Shown: piece by piece, positions 25,480 to 34,076 of the stretch
Layout of the letters: each line of letters starts with the position of its first letter
Position numbering within the stretch: the first letter of the stretch is position 1
NCBI RefSeq assembly: GCF_024105735.1
Contig: NZ_JAAAML010000001.1
Location: forward strand, 1,001,809-1,065,808
Length of the DNA: 64,000 nucleotides
From: Parahoeflea alexandrii
GTDB taxonomy: Bacteria > Pseudomonadota > Alphaproteobacteria > Rhizobiales > Rhizobiaceae
Reading direction: 5' to 3'
Program-made: the position numbers and the translations under genes
Notes under the pieces: generated by a model
What the model saw: only the letters and a program-made list of their open reading frames with translations
Database searches by the model: none
What the model was told of the DNA's origin: nothing

Positions 25480-26205
25480 ATGGACGCAAAGCGCAAAGAC
25501 ATCCACAATTCCGACATTCCGTTGCTTTGCCGGGCCTGTGAGGCTCGCCACCAGGGCGTTTGCGGCGCGCTGTCAACAGACCAACTCGTTTCCCTGAACA
25601 AGCAATCCACCCGCAAACGCGTGAATTCCGGCGTTGAACTGATCGGCGAGACCCAGCGAACAGACAGCTATGCCAACATCATTTCCGGGGTGGTGAAGCT
25701 GACCAAGATGATGGCCGACGGCCGCCAGCAGATTGTCGGTTTGCAATTTGCACCTGATTTTCTGGGGCGCCCGTTTCGTTCCGACAGCGGAATTACCGCC
25801 GATGCCGCGACGGAAGTGAATATCTGCAGTTTCCCCAAGGCCATGATCGACCGGATGATCAAGGACACTCCGGAACTGGAGCACAAGCTGCTTGAACAAA
25901 CGCTCAAGGAACTTGACGAGGCGCGGGACTGGATGCTGACATTGGGCCGCAAGACCGCGTCAGAGAAAGTCGCGAGCTTCCTTTCCCTCATTGCCACCCA
26001 CATCAACCCGGAATGGGAATCGGGGCCACTGAGCTTCGAATTGCCGCTGACCCGCTCCGATATTGCCGATTTCCTGGGGCTGACGATCGAAACGGTGAGC
26101 CGCCAGATGACAAAGCTCCGCAAGGAAGGCGTGATCGTGATCCGCAACAACCGTATGGTGGAAGTGCCGGACCTTGCGCGGCTGGTTGAAAGAGCTTCCG
26201 CCTAG
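25480..26205 (+). CDS. fnrN: FNR-type oxygen-sensing transcription regulator (FnrN class)
   Basis: The 241-residue protein has the cysteines of an FNR 4Fe-4S oxygen sensor: Cys17, Cys20 and Cys28 in LLCRACEARHQGVCG, plus central Cys116 in EVNICSFPKAM. A cyclic-nucleotide-like beta barrel and dimer helix follow, and the C-terminal helix-turn-helix has the recognition helix IETVSRQMTKLRKEG with the E-xx-SR pattern that reads TTGAT-type half-sites. The presence of the N-terminal cysteines sets it apart from FixK. ATG 25480 is preferred because the longer frame upstream runs back into hemN. It shares an FNR box with the divergent hemN. Confidence 0.94.
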   Translation: MDAKRKDIHNSDIPLLCRACEARHQGVCGALSTDQLVSLNKQSTRKRVNSGVELIGETQRTDSYANIISGVVKLTKMMADGRQQIVGLQFAPDFLGRPFRSDSGITADAATEVNICSFPKAMIDRMIKDTPELEHKLLEQTLKELDEARDWMLTLGRKTASEKVASFLSLIATHINPEWESGPLSFELPLTRSDIADFLGLTIETVSRQMTKLRKEGVIVIRNNRMVEVPDLARLVERASA

Positions 26206-26651
26206 AGCCTTGTGAGATTTTCTGTTCGGCTCTGCCGATGTAGTTTCGATCAGTCAGTTGATGTCCATTGCGGTATTGATTCTGTAAGGTGACTGTCATT
26301 GCCAAATGACTGTCTGCGCCTGATATTCTGGCCGGTCTTGAGAACTCGGTTTTTGAGGCAGTGTTCATCCTGTCTGCCGGTCGAGGCTGCGTATACCAGA
26401 GAGCGCAGGTTACATGATCACCCTTTAGTGATATTTTTTCTCATTAATTTCAGTATTTTGGGGTGCTTCTTCCGAAAATACCGACTTTATGCAAACTGTA
26501 TTGCGCAGCATCGGCCACCTGCGCTCGGCGATTTTGGGCTTTTAGTGAACCGGTTGCGTGTGAATGCGTGTAAAAGCTGACTTGCAGAAGCAGCAAAATT
26601 GCCACTATACAGATAATTCTAAAAAAGGCCGGAAGCATAATAGAGGGCTCG
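26206..26651 (+). other. Gene-free, AT-richer intergenic region between fnrN and the PAS gene
   Basis: No credible gene was seen in these 446 bases. GC falls clearly below that of the flanking genes. A weak hairpin ATCAC-CCTTTA-GTGAT followed by ATTTTTT (26417-26439) could be the fnrN terminator, but its five-pair stem is poor. The hydrophobic 93-codon frame at 26299-26580 has no ribosome site and odd composition. Confidence 0.6.
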
Positions 26652-27350
26652 ATGCTGTCTGCTCTGATCCAGAATTTCGACCAGCTTGGCAACGAATTGC
26701 TCGTTGCCGTGGGGCGTGGCGATGAGGCAGAGATCAATCGCATCGATGCCCAGTTGCAGCCACTTACTTGCCGGATCTTTGAGTTCGAAGCCAGGGACCA
26801 CAGCGAGGTGGTGGCGCAGATCGCATTCTTCAATCGGCTTGCGATGAAAAACTGCGAGGATGACAGCAGTGTAAGGCGCTATACCACGATGATGTCGAAC
26901 CTGTTTGTTCGCTATCTTGAACCTGGTGGCGCTCACAACTCGCTTTCACCAAAGATCAAACAACCCGCGCTGATCGATGGGTACGACCCCTCTCTGCATG
27001 AACTTGTGCTTGATTCAATCCCTGAGCGGGTTGCTGTTTTTGATCTTGATTACCGCTACATCTACTGCAACCAGCGCAATGCCGAGTTCCATAACAAGCG
27101 CCCGTCGGACTTCATCGGCAGGCACCTGCTCGACATGATCGACCACAAACGTTTCCAGAGCAGGGCCAAGCCCCGAATGGACCAGTGTTTCGGCGGCGCG
27201 CGAATTTCCTACAATTACGAGGCAGCCGACGCGCACGGCCGGCTTTTCGACATCCAATGCCGGATGACCCCGTTTACGGCACCTGACAAAACGATCGCCG
27301 GCGCGGTGCTTGTTCTCAACATGCAGCCGATTTTCGCCAAGACAGCCTGA
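26652..27350 (+). CDS. PAS-domain protein of unknown role
   Basis: The 232-residue protein has an all-helical N-terminal part (about residues 1-90) with a polar, charged character, followed by a PAS domain from about residue 112: LDSIPERVAVFDLDYRYIYCNQRNAEF, then RPSDFIGRHLLDMI and a C-terminal sheet with FDIQCRMTPF. There is no kinase, GGDEF, EAL or HTH output domain, so it may act through protein contacts. The architecture resembles sensor-only proteins; the N-terminal helices could pair with another signalling protein. It is alone downstream of fnrN, in an AT-richer patch. The ligand is unknown. Confidence 0.8.
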   Translation: MLSALIQNFDQLGNELLVAVGRGDEAEINRIDAQLQPLTCRIFEFEARDHSEVVAQIAFFNRLAMKNCEDDSSVRRYTTMMSNLFVRYLEPGGAHNSLSPKIKQPALIDGYDPSLHELVLDSIPERVAVFDLDYRYIYCNQRNAEFHNKRPSDFIGRHLLDMIDHKRFQSRAKPRMDQCFGGARISYNYEAADAHGRLFDIQCRMTPFTAPDKTIAGAVLVLNMQPIFAKTA

Positions 27351-27708
27351 CAAGGTTCATTCGCTTCTTCGTGTTTTTCCATCTGTTTCGCCGGTGAGGG
27401 ATTGGCCCCGGTCTCCTTCACCGTTGCGATCGTACGCCGGTACCCGCGCCCAACGGAAAGCCGCTGGGGACATCGGTGCTCTCAATTGTTGACGTTTACG
27501 TGAACGTCAGAATTTGCTAGGGAACAATGCAAATCCTGTCGCATCCCGGCTCGACTTCGCGCGTGTCATTTGTCAAACAGGATGAAACGGCCTGTGGGCG
27601 AGGAGGGTGGGCAGCAATGCTCCGGTCGCGCACTCGGACCGGTGTTGAATTGATTTGGTGCGTTTGCCCCGACAGGGCGTCGCCGGATCACAGAGGCGAG
27701 GACGTCCG
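27351..27708 (+). other. Intergenic leader region of the ETF-QO gene
   Basis: This 358-base stretch has no credible gene. Its one clear structure is the inverted repeat at 27489-27510, listed separately. Several short frames in it lack ribosome sites. Confidence 0.6.
27489..27510. promoter_or_regulatory. Inverted repeat upstream of ETF-QO, MerR-type operator candidate
   Basis: The half-sites TTGACGT and ACGTCAG flank a central TTACGTGA, giving a near-perfect 22-base dyad (core GACGTT-TACGTG-AACGTC). It begins with TTGACG, a possible -35 box, as in MerR-regulated promoters. It resembles motifs I recall for LiuR-type MerR regulators of branched-chain amino acid catabolism, whose electrons ETF-QO receives. 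It lies 199 bases before the ATG. Confidence 0.5.
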
Positions 27709-29373
27709 ATGACTGATGTGAATGAGCTTCCCGAACGCGAAAGCATGGAATTTGATGTTGTGATCGTGGGAGCAGGCCCCGCAGGTCTGTCAGCCGCCAT
27801 ACGGCTCAAGCAGCTCGATCCCGAACTGACGGTGGTCGTTCTGGAGAAGGGCGGCGAAGTCGGTGCGCACATTCTCTCGGGCGCCGTGGTAGACCCGATC
27901 GGCATCGACAAGCTCATTCCCGATTGGCGCGACGATCCGGATCATCCGTTCAAGACGCCGGTGAAGGCGGATCACTTCCTGGTGCTCGGGCCGGCCGGCT
28001 CGATCAGGCTGCCCAATTTCATGATGCCGCCGCTGATGAACAATCACGGCAACTACATCGTGTCGCTGTCCAACGTGACCAAGTGGCTCGGCGAGCGTGC
28101 CGAGGCGCTGGGTGTTGAGATTTATCCGGGATTTGCCGCCAGCGAAGTGCTGACCGATGACAACGGGGCGGTGATCGGCGTGGCCACCGGCGACATGGGT
28201 GTCGAGCGCAATGGCGAGCCTGGCCCCAACTATGCGCGCGGCATGGCGCTTCTGGGCAAATACGTGCTGATCGGCGAGGGCGTCCGCGGGTCGCTTGCCA
28301 AACAGCTGATCTCCCGCTTCAAGCTCGACGAGGGGCGCGAGCCGCAGAAATACGGAATTGGTCTCAAGGAGCTGTGGCAGGTCAAGCCGGAGCATCACAA
28401 GCCGGGCCTGGTGCAGCATTCGTTCGGCTGGCCGCTCGACATGAAGACCGGCGGCGGCTCCTTCCTGTATCATCTCGAGGACAACCAGGTGGCCGTCGGC
28501 TTCGTCGTCCACCTCAACTACAAGAACCCCTGGTTGTCGCCGTTCGAGGAGTTCCAGCGCTTCAAGACGCACGCGGCCATCGCGCCGGTGTTCGAGGGCG
28601 CCAAGCGCATCGGCTACGGCGCCCGGGCGATTTCCGAAGGTGGCTGGCAGTCGGTGCCGAAGCTGGTCTTCCCGGGCGGCGCGCTGATCGGCTGCTCGGC
28701 CGGTTTCGTCAACGTCGCCCGCATCAAGGGATCGCACAATGCGGTGCTTTCGGGAATGATGGCGGCGGAACATGCCGCCGAAGCCATCGCTGCGGGCCGC
28801 GCGCAGGACACGCTTGACGGCTACGATGCGGCCTGGCGGGCATCCGAGATCGGCAAGGATCTCAAGAAGGTGCGCAACGTCAAGCCGTTGTGGTCGAAAC
28901 TCGGCACCATCGGCGGCGTGGCGCTTGGCGGTCTCGACATGTGGCTCAACACCCTCTTCGGCGTTTCGCCATTTGGCACGATGGCTCACGGCAAGGCGGA
29001 CTACGCGGCGCTCGAGCCGGCCGCCAAGCACAAGAAGATCGAGTACCCTAAGCCCGATGGCGTGCTGACCTTTGACAAGCTGTCGTCGGTGTTCCTGTCC
29101 AACACCAATCACGAGGAAGACCAGCCGGTGCACCTGCAGCTCAAGGACCCGGCCCTGCAGAAAACCTCCGAACTCGAGGTCTATGCCGGGCCTTCCAACC
29201 GCTATTGCCCTGCAGGCGTCTACGAATGGGTGGAAACCGATGGTTCGCCGACCTTCGTGATCAACGCGCAGAACTGTGTGCACTGCAAGACCTGCGACAT
29301 CAAGGATCCGAACCAGAACATCAACTGGGTGCCGCCGCAGGGCGGCGAGGGGCCTGTCTACACGAACATGTAA
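27709..29373 (+). CDS. Electron-transfer flavoprotein-ubiquinone oxidoreductase (ETF-QO)
   Basis: ETF-QO passes electrons from acyl-CoA and related dehydrogenases, through ETF, to ubiquinone at the inner membrane. The 554-residue protein has an FAD-binding DVVIVGAGPAGLSAAIRL near residue 15, GEGVRGSLAKQL near residue 188 and a C-terminal ferredoxin-like domain: NRYCPAGVYEW, then NCVHCKTCDIKDPNQNINW, which supplies the cysteines of the 4Fe-4S cluster. Length and order match bacterial and mitochondrial enzymes. ATG 27709 lies close to the conserved flavin domain. A strong bidirectional terminator follows at 29411. Confidence 0.96.
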   Translation: MTDVNELPERESMEFDVVIVGAGPAGLSAAIRLKQLDPELTVVVLEKGGEVGAHILSGAVVDPIGIDKLIPDWRDDPDHPFKTPVKADHFLVLGPAGSIRLPNFMMPPLMNNHGNYIVSLSNVTKWLGERAEALGVEIYPGFAASEVLTDDNGAVIGVATGDMGVERNGEPGPNYARGMALLGKYVLIGEGVRGSLAKQLISRFKLDEGREPQKYGIGLKELWQVKPEHHKPGLVQHSFGWPLDMKTGGGSFLYHLEDNQVAVGFVVHLNYKNPWLSPFEEFQRFKTHAAIAPVFEGAKRIGYGARAISEGGWQSVPKLVFPGGALIGCSAGFVNVARIKGSHNAVLSGMMAAEHAAEAIAAGRAQDTLDGYDAAWRASEIGKDLKKVRNVKPLWSKLGTIGGVALGGLDMWLNTLFGVSPFGTMAHGKADYAALEPAAKHKKIEYPKPDGVLTFDKLSSVFLSNTNHEEDQPVHLQLKDPALQKTSELEVYAGPSNRYCPAGVYEWVETDGSPTFVINAQNCVHCKTCDIKDPNQNINWVPPQGGEGPVYTNM

Positions 29374-29410
29374 TTGCAGGACTGAGAATCAGCGGCCTCG
29401 ACCGCATGTG

Positions 29411-29438
29411 AAAACGGCCGTGTTCGCGCGGCCGTTTT
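29411..29438. terminator. Bidirectional terminator between ETF-QO and the HODM-like gene
   Basis: A ten-pair perfect stem AAAACGGCCG/CGGCCGTTTT encloses an eight-base loop. The flanking A and T runs make it usable on both strands; it lies 37 bases after ETF-QO and 25 bases from the end of the convergent gene. Confidence 0.88.
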
Positions 29439-29463
29439 CCGTTTGAGGCGTTCCCGGTGGTCC

Positions 29464-30360
29464 TCAGCCGGTCTGGTTCTCACCGATCTTGGCCAGCCGC
29501 ACAAGCAGCTTATCCTGCTCGGTGGCAAGGCCCTTGTAGGTCCGTTGGGCGGGGCTGAGAGCCTTGACCTGGGCGGCGATGGCCGAGGCCAGTCTTGGGC
29601 CTTCGGGATCGGCTTCAAGAGCTGACAGCGGATCGATGTAGATCCGGATCGTGAACAGGATGTCATCGCTTACGGGCAGTTTGCGCAGGGTCTGGCGTTC
29701 GAGCCGCAGATAGACATTCCTGGCGACCGGACCCGGGCCGAAGCGTCCTTCCCCGGTTGCGTGCGTGTTCGGATGAAACAGCTCCGGATCGCCGTAAACC
29801 GACCAGTTCCAGCGCACCACGGGCATGTCGACACGCAGGTTGTCGAACATGCGCTCGATCAGTCCGGCATTGCGGGTGCCTTCCGCAAAACCAGGGACCG
29901 GCGCATGAATTTCATGCATCGGGCGGCGGAATTTCTCGCGCAGATTCCACGATGAGGGAAAGCACACCGAAGCTGCGGCAAGCCGCCATCCCGCTTCGCC
30001 CTTGCGCATCAGCACCAGATCTTCCTGCACCCGAAGAGCGGCCTGGTGCAGGAGCGGCAGCGGTGCACCATCCGGTGCTGAAAACGCGAGGTCCGGTGAG
30101 GCGTGTGCGTCCGGTTCAAAGTGCAAGCCGAGATGGGTGTGGATGAGGTCATAAACCTCTCGCTGGGCATCTTCAGTGCCGGGTTCGGCCACGAAGACAT
30201 CCTCGAAACGATCATTGGTCAGGCGGAGCTTTTCGGCGATGTAGCCGGAATGGTGGTCGTCAACATCGATCCAGGTTGCCGGATCAAGCCGCGAGAGCCC
30301 GATGGCGAAGGGTGGTGCCGAGCCGTCATAGGGCGTGTGAAGCTCTGCCTTGTCCGTCAT
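29464..30360 (-). CDS. DUF3445 / HODM alpha-subunit-like protein
   Basis: The 298-residue protein matches DUF3445 (Pfam PF11927, renamed after the heme-dependent oxidative N-demethylase alpha subunit). Recognisable blocks are WIDVDDHHSGYIAEKLRL near residue 29, VQEDLVLM near residue 110 and ASVCFPSSWNLREKFRRPMHEIHAPVPGF near residues 128-156, and a C-terminal RLERQTLRKLP. Fungal and bacterial members are heme proteins that demethylate amines; most have no proven substrate. ATG 30360 gives the normal length. The other HODM subunits are not adjacent, so a single-subunit role is likely. Confidence 0.82.
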   Translation of the reverse strand: MTDKAELHTPYDGSAPPFAIGLSRLDPATWIDVDDHHSGYIAEKLRLTNDRFEDVFVAEPGTEDAQREVYDLIHTHLGLHFEPDAHASPDLAFSAPDGAPLPLLHQAALRVQEDLVLMRKGEAGWRLAAASVCFPSSWNLREKFRRPMHEIHAPVPGFAEGTRNAGLIERMFDNLRVDMPVVRWNWSVYGDPELFHPNTHATGEGRFGPGPVARNVYLRLERQTLRKLPVSDDILFTIRIYIDPLSALEADPEGPRLASAIAAQVKALSPAQRTYKGLATEQDKLLVRLAKIGENQTG

Positions 30361-30446
30361 GTTTCCCGGTCTGTCATGCGTCTTGTGGAGAATCCCGGTG
30401 CTTCGGTCCATTGGCTTGCATCGCCACGGGCCGAAGCAGGATATCG

Positions 30447-31946
30447 CTACTGGAATGCCGTCTCGAAGAAACTTCTCAGCTTGCGTGAATGCAGCCGTTC
30501 TGGAGGCATGGCGGCGAGTTTCTGCATGGCCAGCAGTCCGATCTGCAGGTGCTGATTGACCTGGGTCTTGTAAAACGCCGACGCCATGCCGGGCAGCTTG
30601 AGTTCGCCATGCAGCGGCTTGTCGGAGACGCAGAGCAGCGTGCCGTAGGGGACGCGGAAGCGGAAGCCGTTGGCCGCGATGGTGGCGGATTCCATGTCGA
30701 GTGCAATGGCGCGCGATTGCGACAGCCGCTGCACCGGGCCGCGCTGGTCGCGGAGTTCCCAGTTGCGGTTGTCGATGGTGGCCACCGTGCCGGTGCGCAT
30801 GATCCGCTTGAGATCGTAGCCATCGAGCCCGGTGACTTCGGCGACCGCGTCCTGAACCGCCACCTGCACCTCGGCCAGCGCCGGGATCGGCACCCAGGCC
30901 GGCAGGTCGTCGTCAAGCACGTGGTCCTCGCGGACATAGGCATGGGCCAGCACGTAATCGCCGAGATTCTGGCTGTTGCGCAGGCCGGCGCAATGGCCGA
31001 GCATCAGCCATGCGTGCGGGCGCAGCACCGCGATATGATCGGTAATGGTCTTGGCATTGGACGGTCCGACGCCGATATTGACCATGGTGATGCCGCCGTG
31101 ATCCTTGCGCTTCAGATGATAGGCAGGCATCTGCGGCAGGCGAGCGGGGGCAATACCTTCGGTCGGGCTGCCGTGGCCTGTCGGGGTGATCAGATTGCCG
31201 GGCTCAACGAAGAACTCGTAGTCGCTATTGCCTTCGGACATCAGGGTGCGGGCGTGGGCGCAGAATTCGTCAATGTAGAACTGGTAGTTGGTAAACAGCA
31301 CGAAATTCTGGAAATGATCCGGTGCGGTTGCGGTGTAGTGCGACAGGCGCGCCAGCGAATAGTCGATGCGCTGCGCCTTGAACGGGGCGAGCGGCTGCGA
31401 TTCACCGGGCGCCGGCTCGTAAAGTCCGTTGACGATCTCATCATCGGTGGTGGCAAGATCGGGGGTGTCGAACAGGTCGCGCAACGGCATGTCGAGCTTT
31501 TCGGCGACGGCCGCTTCGACATAAGCGCCTTCGCCAAAGGCGAAATGCAGCGGGATCGGGGTTTCCGATTCAGAAACCGTCAGCGGTGTGCCGTGATTGC
31601 GCAACAGCAGTTCGAACTGTGTTGTCAGGTAAGCGCGGAACAGCGAGGGCCTTGTGATAGTCGCGGCATAGCGCCCCGGTGAGACCACGTGGCCGTAGGA
31701 TAGTCGGGAATCGATCATGCCGAAGGAGGTCGTCTCCAGGCTGATCTGGGGATAGAAGGCGCGATAGCGGCCTGCCGGCTTTTCCGTTGCAAGGCCCTGA
31801 AAGGCCTCGCACAAAAAACGTGTGTTGCGATCATATATGGCTTCAAGCGCGGCAACCGCGCTCGCCGCGTCGGAAAATTCCTGCGGTTCGACCGGGTCCG
31901 GTGAAATGAAGCCGTTGGCGATGTGGGAAGAGATTCGTTGGTTCAT
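30447..31946 (-). CDS. amn: AMP nucleosidase
   Basis: The enzyme splits AMP into adenine and ribose 5-phosphate and helps control adenylate levels. The 499-residue protein has the N-terminal AMN domain with YPQISLETTSFGMIDSRLSYG (about residues 65-85), and a C-terminal purine-phosphorylase-like domain with HAWLMLGHCAGLRNSQNLGDYVLAHAYVRED, and VVSPGRY. The length is close to that of other proteobacterial enzymes. It is transcribed toward the HODM-like gene with an 86-base gap, so both might form one unit. Confidence 0.94.
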   Translation of the reverse strand: MNQRISSHIANGFISPDPVEPQEFSDAASAVAALEAIYDRNTRFLCEAFQGLATEKPAGRYRAFYPQISLETTSFGMIDSRLSYGHVVSPGRYAATITRPSLFRAYLTTQFELLLRNHGTPLTVSESETPIPLHFAFGEGAYVEAAVAEKLDMPLRDLFDTPDLATTDDEIVNGLYEPAPGESQPLAPFKAQRIDYSLARLSHYTATAPDHFQNFVLFTNYQFYIDEFCAHARTLMSEGNSDYEFFVEPGNLITPTGHGSPTEGIAPARLPQMPAYHLKRKDHGGITMVNIGVGPSNAKTITDHIAVLRPHAWLMLGHCAGLRNSQNLGDYVLAHAYVREDHVLDDDLPAWVPIPALAEVQVAVQDAVAEVTGLDGYDLKRIMRTGTVATIDNRNWELRDQRGPVQRLSQSRAIALDMESATIAANGFRFRVPYGTLLCVSDKPLHGELKLPGMASAFYKTQVNQHLQIGLLAMQKLAAMPPERLHSRKLRSFFETAFQ

Positions 31947-32064
31947 GCATCGTTATATACGAGAAATGATTGCAAGGAAAAGACGACCGGAGCCGAAAGG
32001 ACTTTCAGCTCCGCGGATGGATATCCGATGCCAATTGCTTTTGGCTTGGGTCGCCTCGTCCGGG

Positions 32065-32238
32065 TCAGTTGCTGTTGCGTTGCAGGGTGACATAAAGGAC
32101 GTACCCGGCGCCTGACAGTCCCGGCCCCTTGTCGCCGGTCTGGGCGTAGGCGAAAGCGCCGACGGGACCAACCAAAAAGCTGACCAGAGCAGTGATGCGC
32201 AGCAGGGTGGTGATCGAGTGATGAATACGAGCTCTCAT
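32065..32238 (-). CDS. Small exported or membrane protein, 57 residues
   Basis: A short frame on the minus strand encodes 57 residues beginning MRARIHHSITTLLRITALVS and continuing with a hydrophobic segment and FAYAQTGDKGPGLSGAGY, ending VTLQRNSN. The first 30 residues look like a signal peptide with a possible cleavage after AYA, or a single membrane anchor; the rest is short, glycine-rich and polar. It follows the 56-residue gene with a 24-base gap; both are on the same strand and probably co-transcribed. No family recognised. Confidence 0.6.
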   Translation of the reverse strand: MRARIHHSITTLLRITALVSFLVGPVGAFAYAQTGDKGPGLSGAGYVLYVTLQRNSN

Positions 32239-32262
32239 GAAATCGGTCCTTTGAAGTCGGCG

Positions 32263-32433
32263 TCAGCGCGAAGCGGTGCAGGTCAGGGCGGGATGAAAAA
32301 CGCAGGCATCGATCGCGCCGTTGTGCCAACCGTTCCGGCGGCGGTCGCTGTTGGCGACGGCTGCAGCCATCAGCAGTGCAAAGATCAGAAAGACCAGGCA
32401 GATGATGATGAAGCGGCGTGCGATGGTGCTCAT
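32263..32433 (-). CDS. Small membrane protein, 56 residues
   Basis: The product begins MSTIARRFIIICLVFLIFAL and has one hydrophobic helix of about 22 residues after a basic N-terminus, followed by NSDRRRNGWHNGAIDACVFHPA, with two cysteines, one near residue 45 and another in the last five residues. The topology suggests an inner-membrane anchor with a short, possibly disulfide-linked periplasmic tail. I recognise no family. ATG 32433 is chosen since it gives the basic-hydrophobic pattern. Tandem operator-like repeats lie 63-81 bases upstream. Confidence 0.6.
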   Translation of the reverse strand: MSTIARRFIIICLVFLIFALLMAAAVANSDRRRNGWHNGAIDACVFHPALTCTASR

Positions 32434-32742
32434 GCGTCTTGTTCCCTTCTTGTGGGAGGACATTCGCATAGCCCTGCTGAACGCTGCCTGAGACAGGCGT
32501 TCATCTGGCGTTCAATGTGATTAACCGAACAGGCAGAGCGGGCAGGGAGGGCAGGGTGAGGATTGCCGTTCCGAATGCACTGTTGCAGCGGGCTCGCGGT
32601 AATGCGCTGAACTGAAAGGCGGCGGAAATGTTTACGGATTGGTCATGCTGTCTGAGGAAAGCCCGGGCGCTTTGTTGCCAGATTATTAGAAAATAAAACT
32701 ACAGTCTTCATATTCGGCCCTGCTAATCAAAGGGCTTGAAAT
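32434..32742. other. Divergent intergenic region before the small genes and the diguanylate cyclase
   Basis: These 309 bases serve genes on both strands. The half nearest the small genes holds the repeat cluster at 32478-32514. The half nearest the cyclase is AT-rich and has no firm promoter. Confidence 0.6.
32478..32514. promoter_or_regulatory. Tandem GGCGTTCA direct repeats with an inverted third copy
   Basis: GGCGTTCA occurs at 32496-32503 and again at 32507-32514, 11 bases apart (one helical turn); TGAACGC in the opposite orientation lies at 32478-32484. Direct repeats at 10-11 base spacing are typical for OmpR/PhoB-family response regulators. The site lies 63-81 bases before the first small minus-strand gene. 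No regulator gene of this type is in the window. Confidence 0.5.
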
Positions 32743-33963
32743 ATGAGAAGGCCTACGGACAACCCCACGGATGGCACGATCCAGCGGCCGGTGCTCGACC
32801 GCCTGCTGCGGTTCGATCGCAGCACCGAAGCCCGGTATGAAGCGGAGCATGGGCGCTGGCGGGCGGCGCATTTGCGCCACACCATCATCTTCGGTGTCCT
32901 GCTTTATGTCCTGCACGATATCTCGACCTATCTGCTGCTGCCGGACCACTACTGGATCATCGTGCTCGCGACCCTGTTTGTGATCGTTCCCTGTTCGCTT
33001 GCAGTGGCCCATATGATGGCCAGGGTTTCCGCCGGACCGAGGGAACTCTTGGCCACGGGAGCAATACTTACCGCGACCGCCTTGCCGATTTTCATGATGT
33101 ATTATTCGGATGCACCACACAGCACCCACATGAATACGGAAGTGATCCTGTGCATCGTGTTTGCCAACATGGTGATGGCGCTGAGGTTCCGGCATGCCCT
33201 TGTCTACTCGTCTCTGGTGCTCCTTTGGGCCGCTTCCGCGGTGCTGATGAAGCAGGGAGTTGCTCTCGAACTGAAGATTGCACTGTGTTTTCAGTTCACG
33301 AGCGTCTGCTTGCTGACCACCTACTCGAACTACGTGGTCGAGCGTCGGCGCTGCCGGGACTACCGCACATCGCTCGAAGCAATGATGCGGGCCGAGATGG
33401 CTGAAACATCGGAAAAGCAGTTCCAGGAAATGTCGAAAACCGACGCGTTGACAGGCTTGCCCAACCGTCGCTTTCTCGATGAGCGGCTTGGTGAATGGTT
33501 TACCGGTGACGGATCGGCGGCGGCAGTGATGATGATCGATATCGATCATTTCAAGCTGTTCAATGACACGCTCGGTCATCCGGCGGGGGATGAATGCCTC
33601 AAGCTGATCGCGGACGCTTTCCGAAGCGCGTTCTCTGAACCGGATGCGTTCTGTGCGCGCTTTGGCGGCGAGGAATTCATTCTGGCGATCCGGGAGACCG
33701 AAGAGGTTCATGCCCGCCATCTTGCAAATGCTGTGGTCCGGGCCATCGAGGCTCTTGGTATTCCCCATCCGGGACGCAGCGACGGGGTCGAGGTGGTGAC
33801 CGTCAGTGTCGGTGTGGCGCTCAACCCGCTATCAGGGCCGGTCTCGCAACACGAGATGCTGTCACAGGCGGACGAGGCGCTCTACCAGGCTAAGCGCGCG
33901 GGACGAAACCGGTTCGTCATGCGCAACGACGTTGTCGATCCGAGGATCGCGGTCAGTCCCTGA
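32743..33963 (+). CDS. Diguanylate cyclase with N-terminal membrane domain
   Basis: The 406-residue protein has a membrane domain of about six helices (residues 45-205) and a C-terminal GGDEF domain. The active-site motif is FGGEEF near residue 309, preceded by DALTGLPNRRFLDERL and MMIDIDHFKLFNDTLGHPAGD, so it should make cyclic di-GMP from two GTP. The inhibitory I-site RXXD expected five residues before the GGEEF is SEPD here, so feedback inhibition is probably lost. The membrane domain has no recognised name and may sense an unknown signal. Its ATG lies 40 bases into a region shared with nothing else on this strand. Confidence 0.92.
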   Translation: MRRPTDNPTDGTIQRPVLDRLLRFDRSTEARYEAEHGRWRAAHLRHTIIFGVLLYVLHDISTYLLLPDHYWIIVLATLFVIVPCSLAVAHMMARVSAGPRELLATGAILTATALPIFMMYYSDAPHSTHMNTEVILCIVFANMVMALRFRHALVYSSLVLLWAASAVLMKQGVALELKIALCFQFTSVCLLTTYSNYVVERRRCRDYRTSLEAMMRAEMAETSEKQFQEMSKTDALTGLPNRRFLDERLGEWFTGDGSAAAVMMIDIDHFKLFNDTLGHPAGDECLKLIADAFRSAFSEPDAFCARFGGEEFILAIRETEEVHARHLANAVVRAIEALGIPHPGRSDGVEVVTVSVGVALNPLSGPVSQHEMLSQADEALYQAKRAGRNRFVMRNDVVDPRIAVSP

Positions 33964-34076
33964 CACTCAACTCCTGAAAACTCTCGTATAGGCAGCGCAA
34001 GAAGCATCCTCCTGTTCGGGGATTGCCAAACGGCGCTCCATTCCACATCCTGCCTCGCGCAACCAAAGGAATGGCG

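Noticed and set aside
26299-26580. A 93-codon plus-strand frame with a hydrophobic segment between fnrN and the PAS gene.
   Set aside because: No ribosome site, no family, and an uneven composition typical of AT-rich noncoding DNA.
27790-29283. A 497-codon antisense frame opposite ETF-QO.
   Set aside because: The plus-strand protein carries FAD and Fe-S motifs; the antisense translation has no domain.
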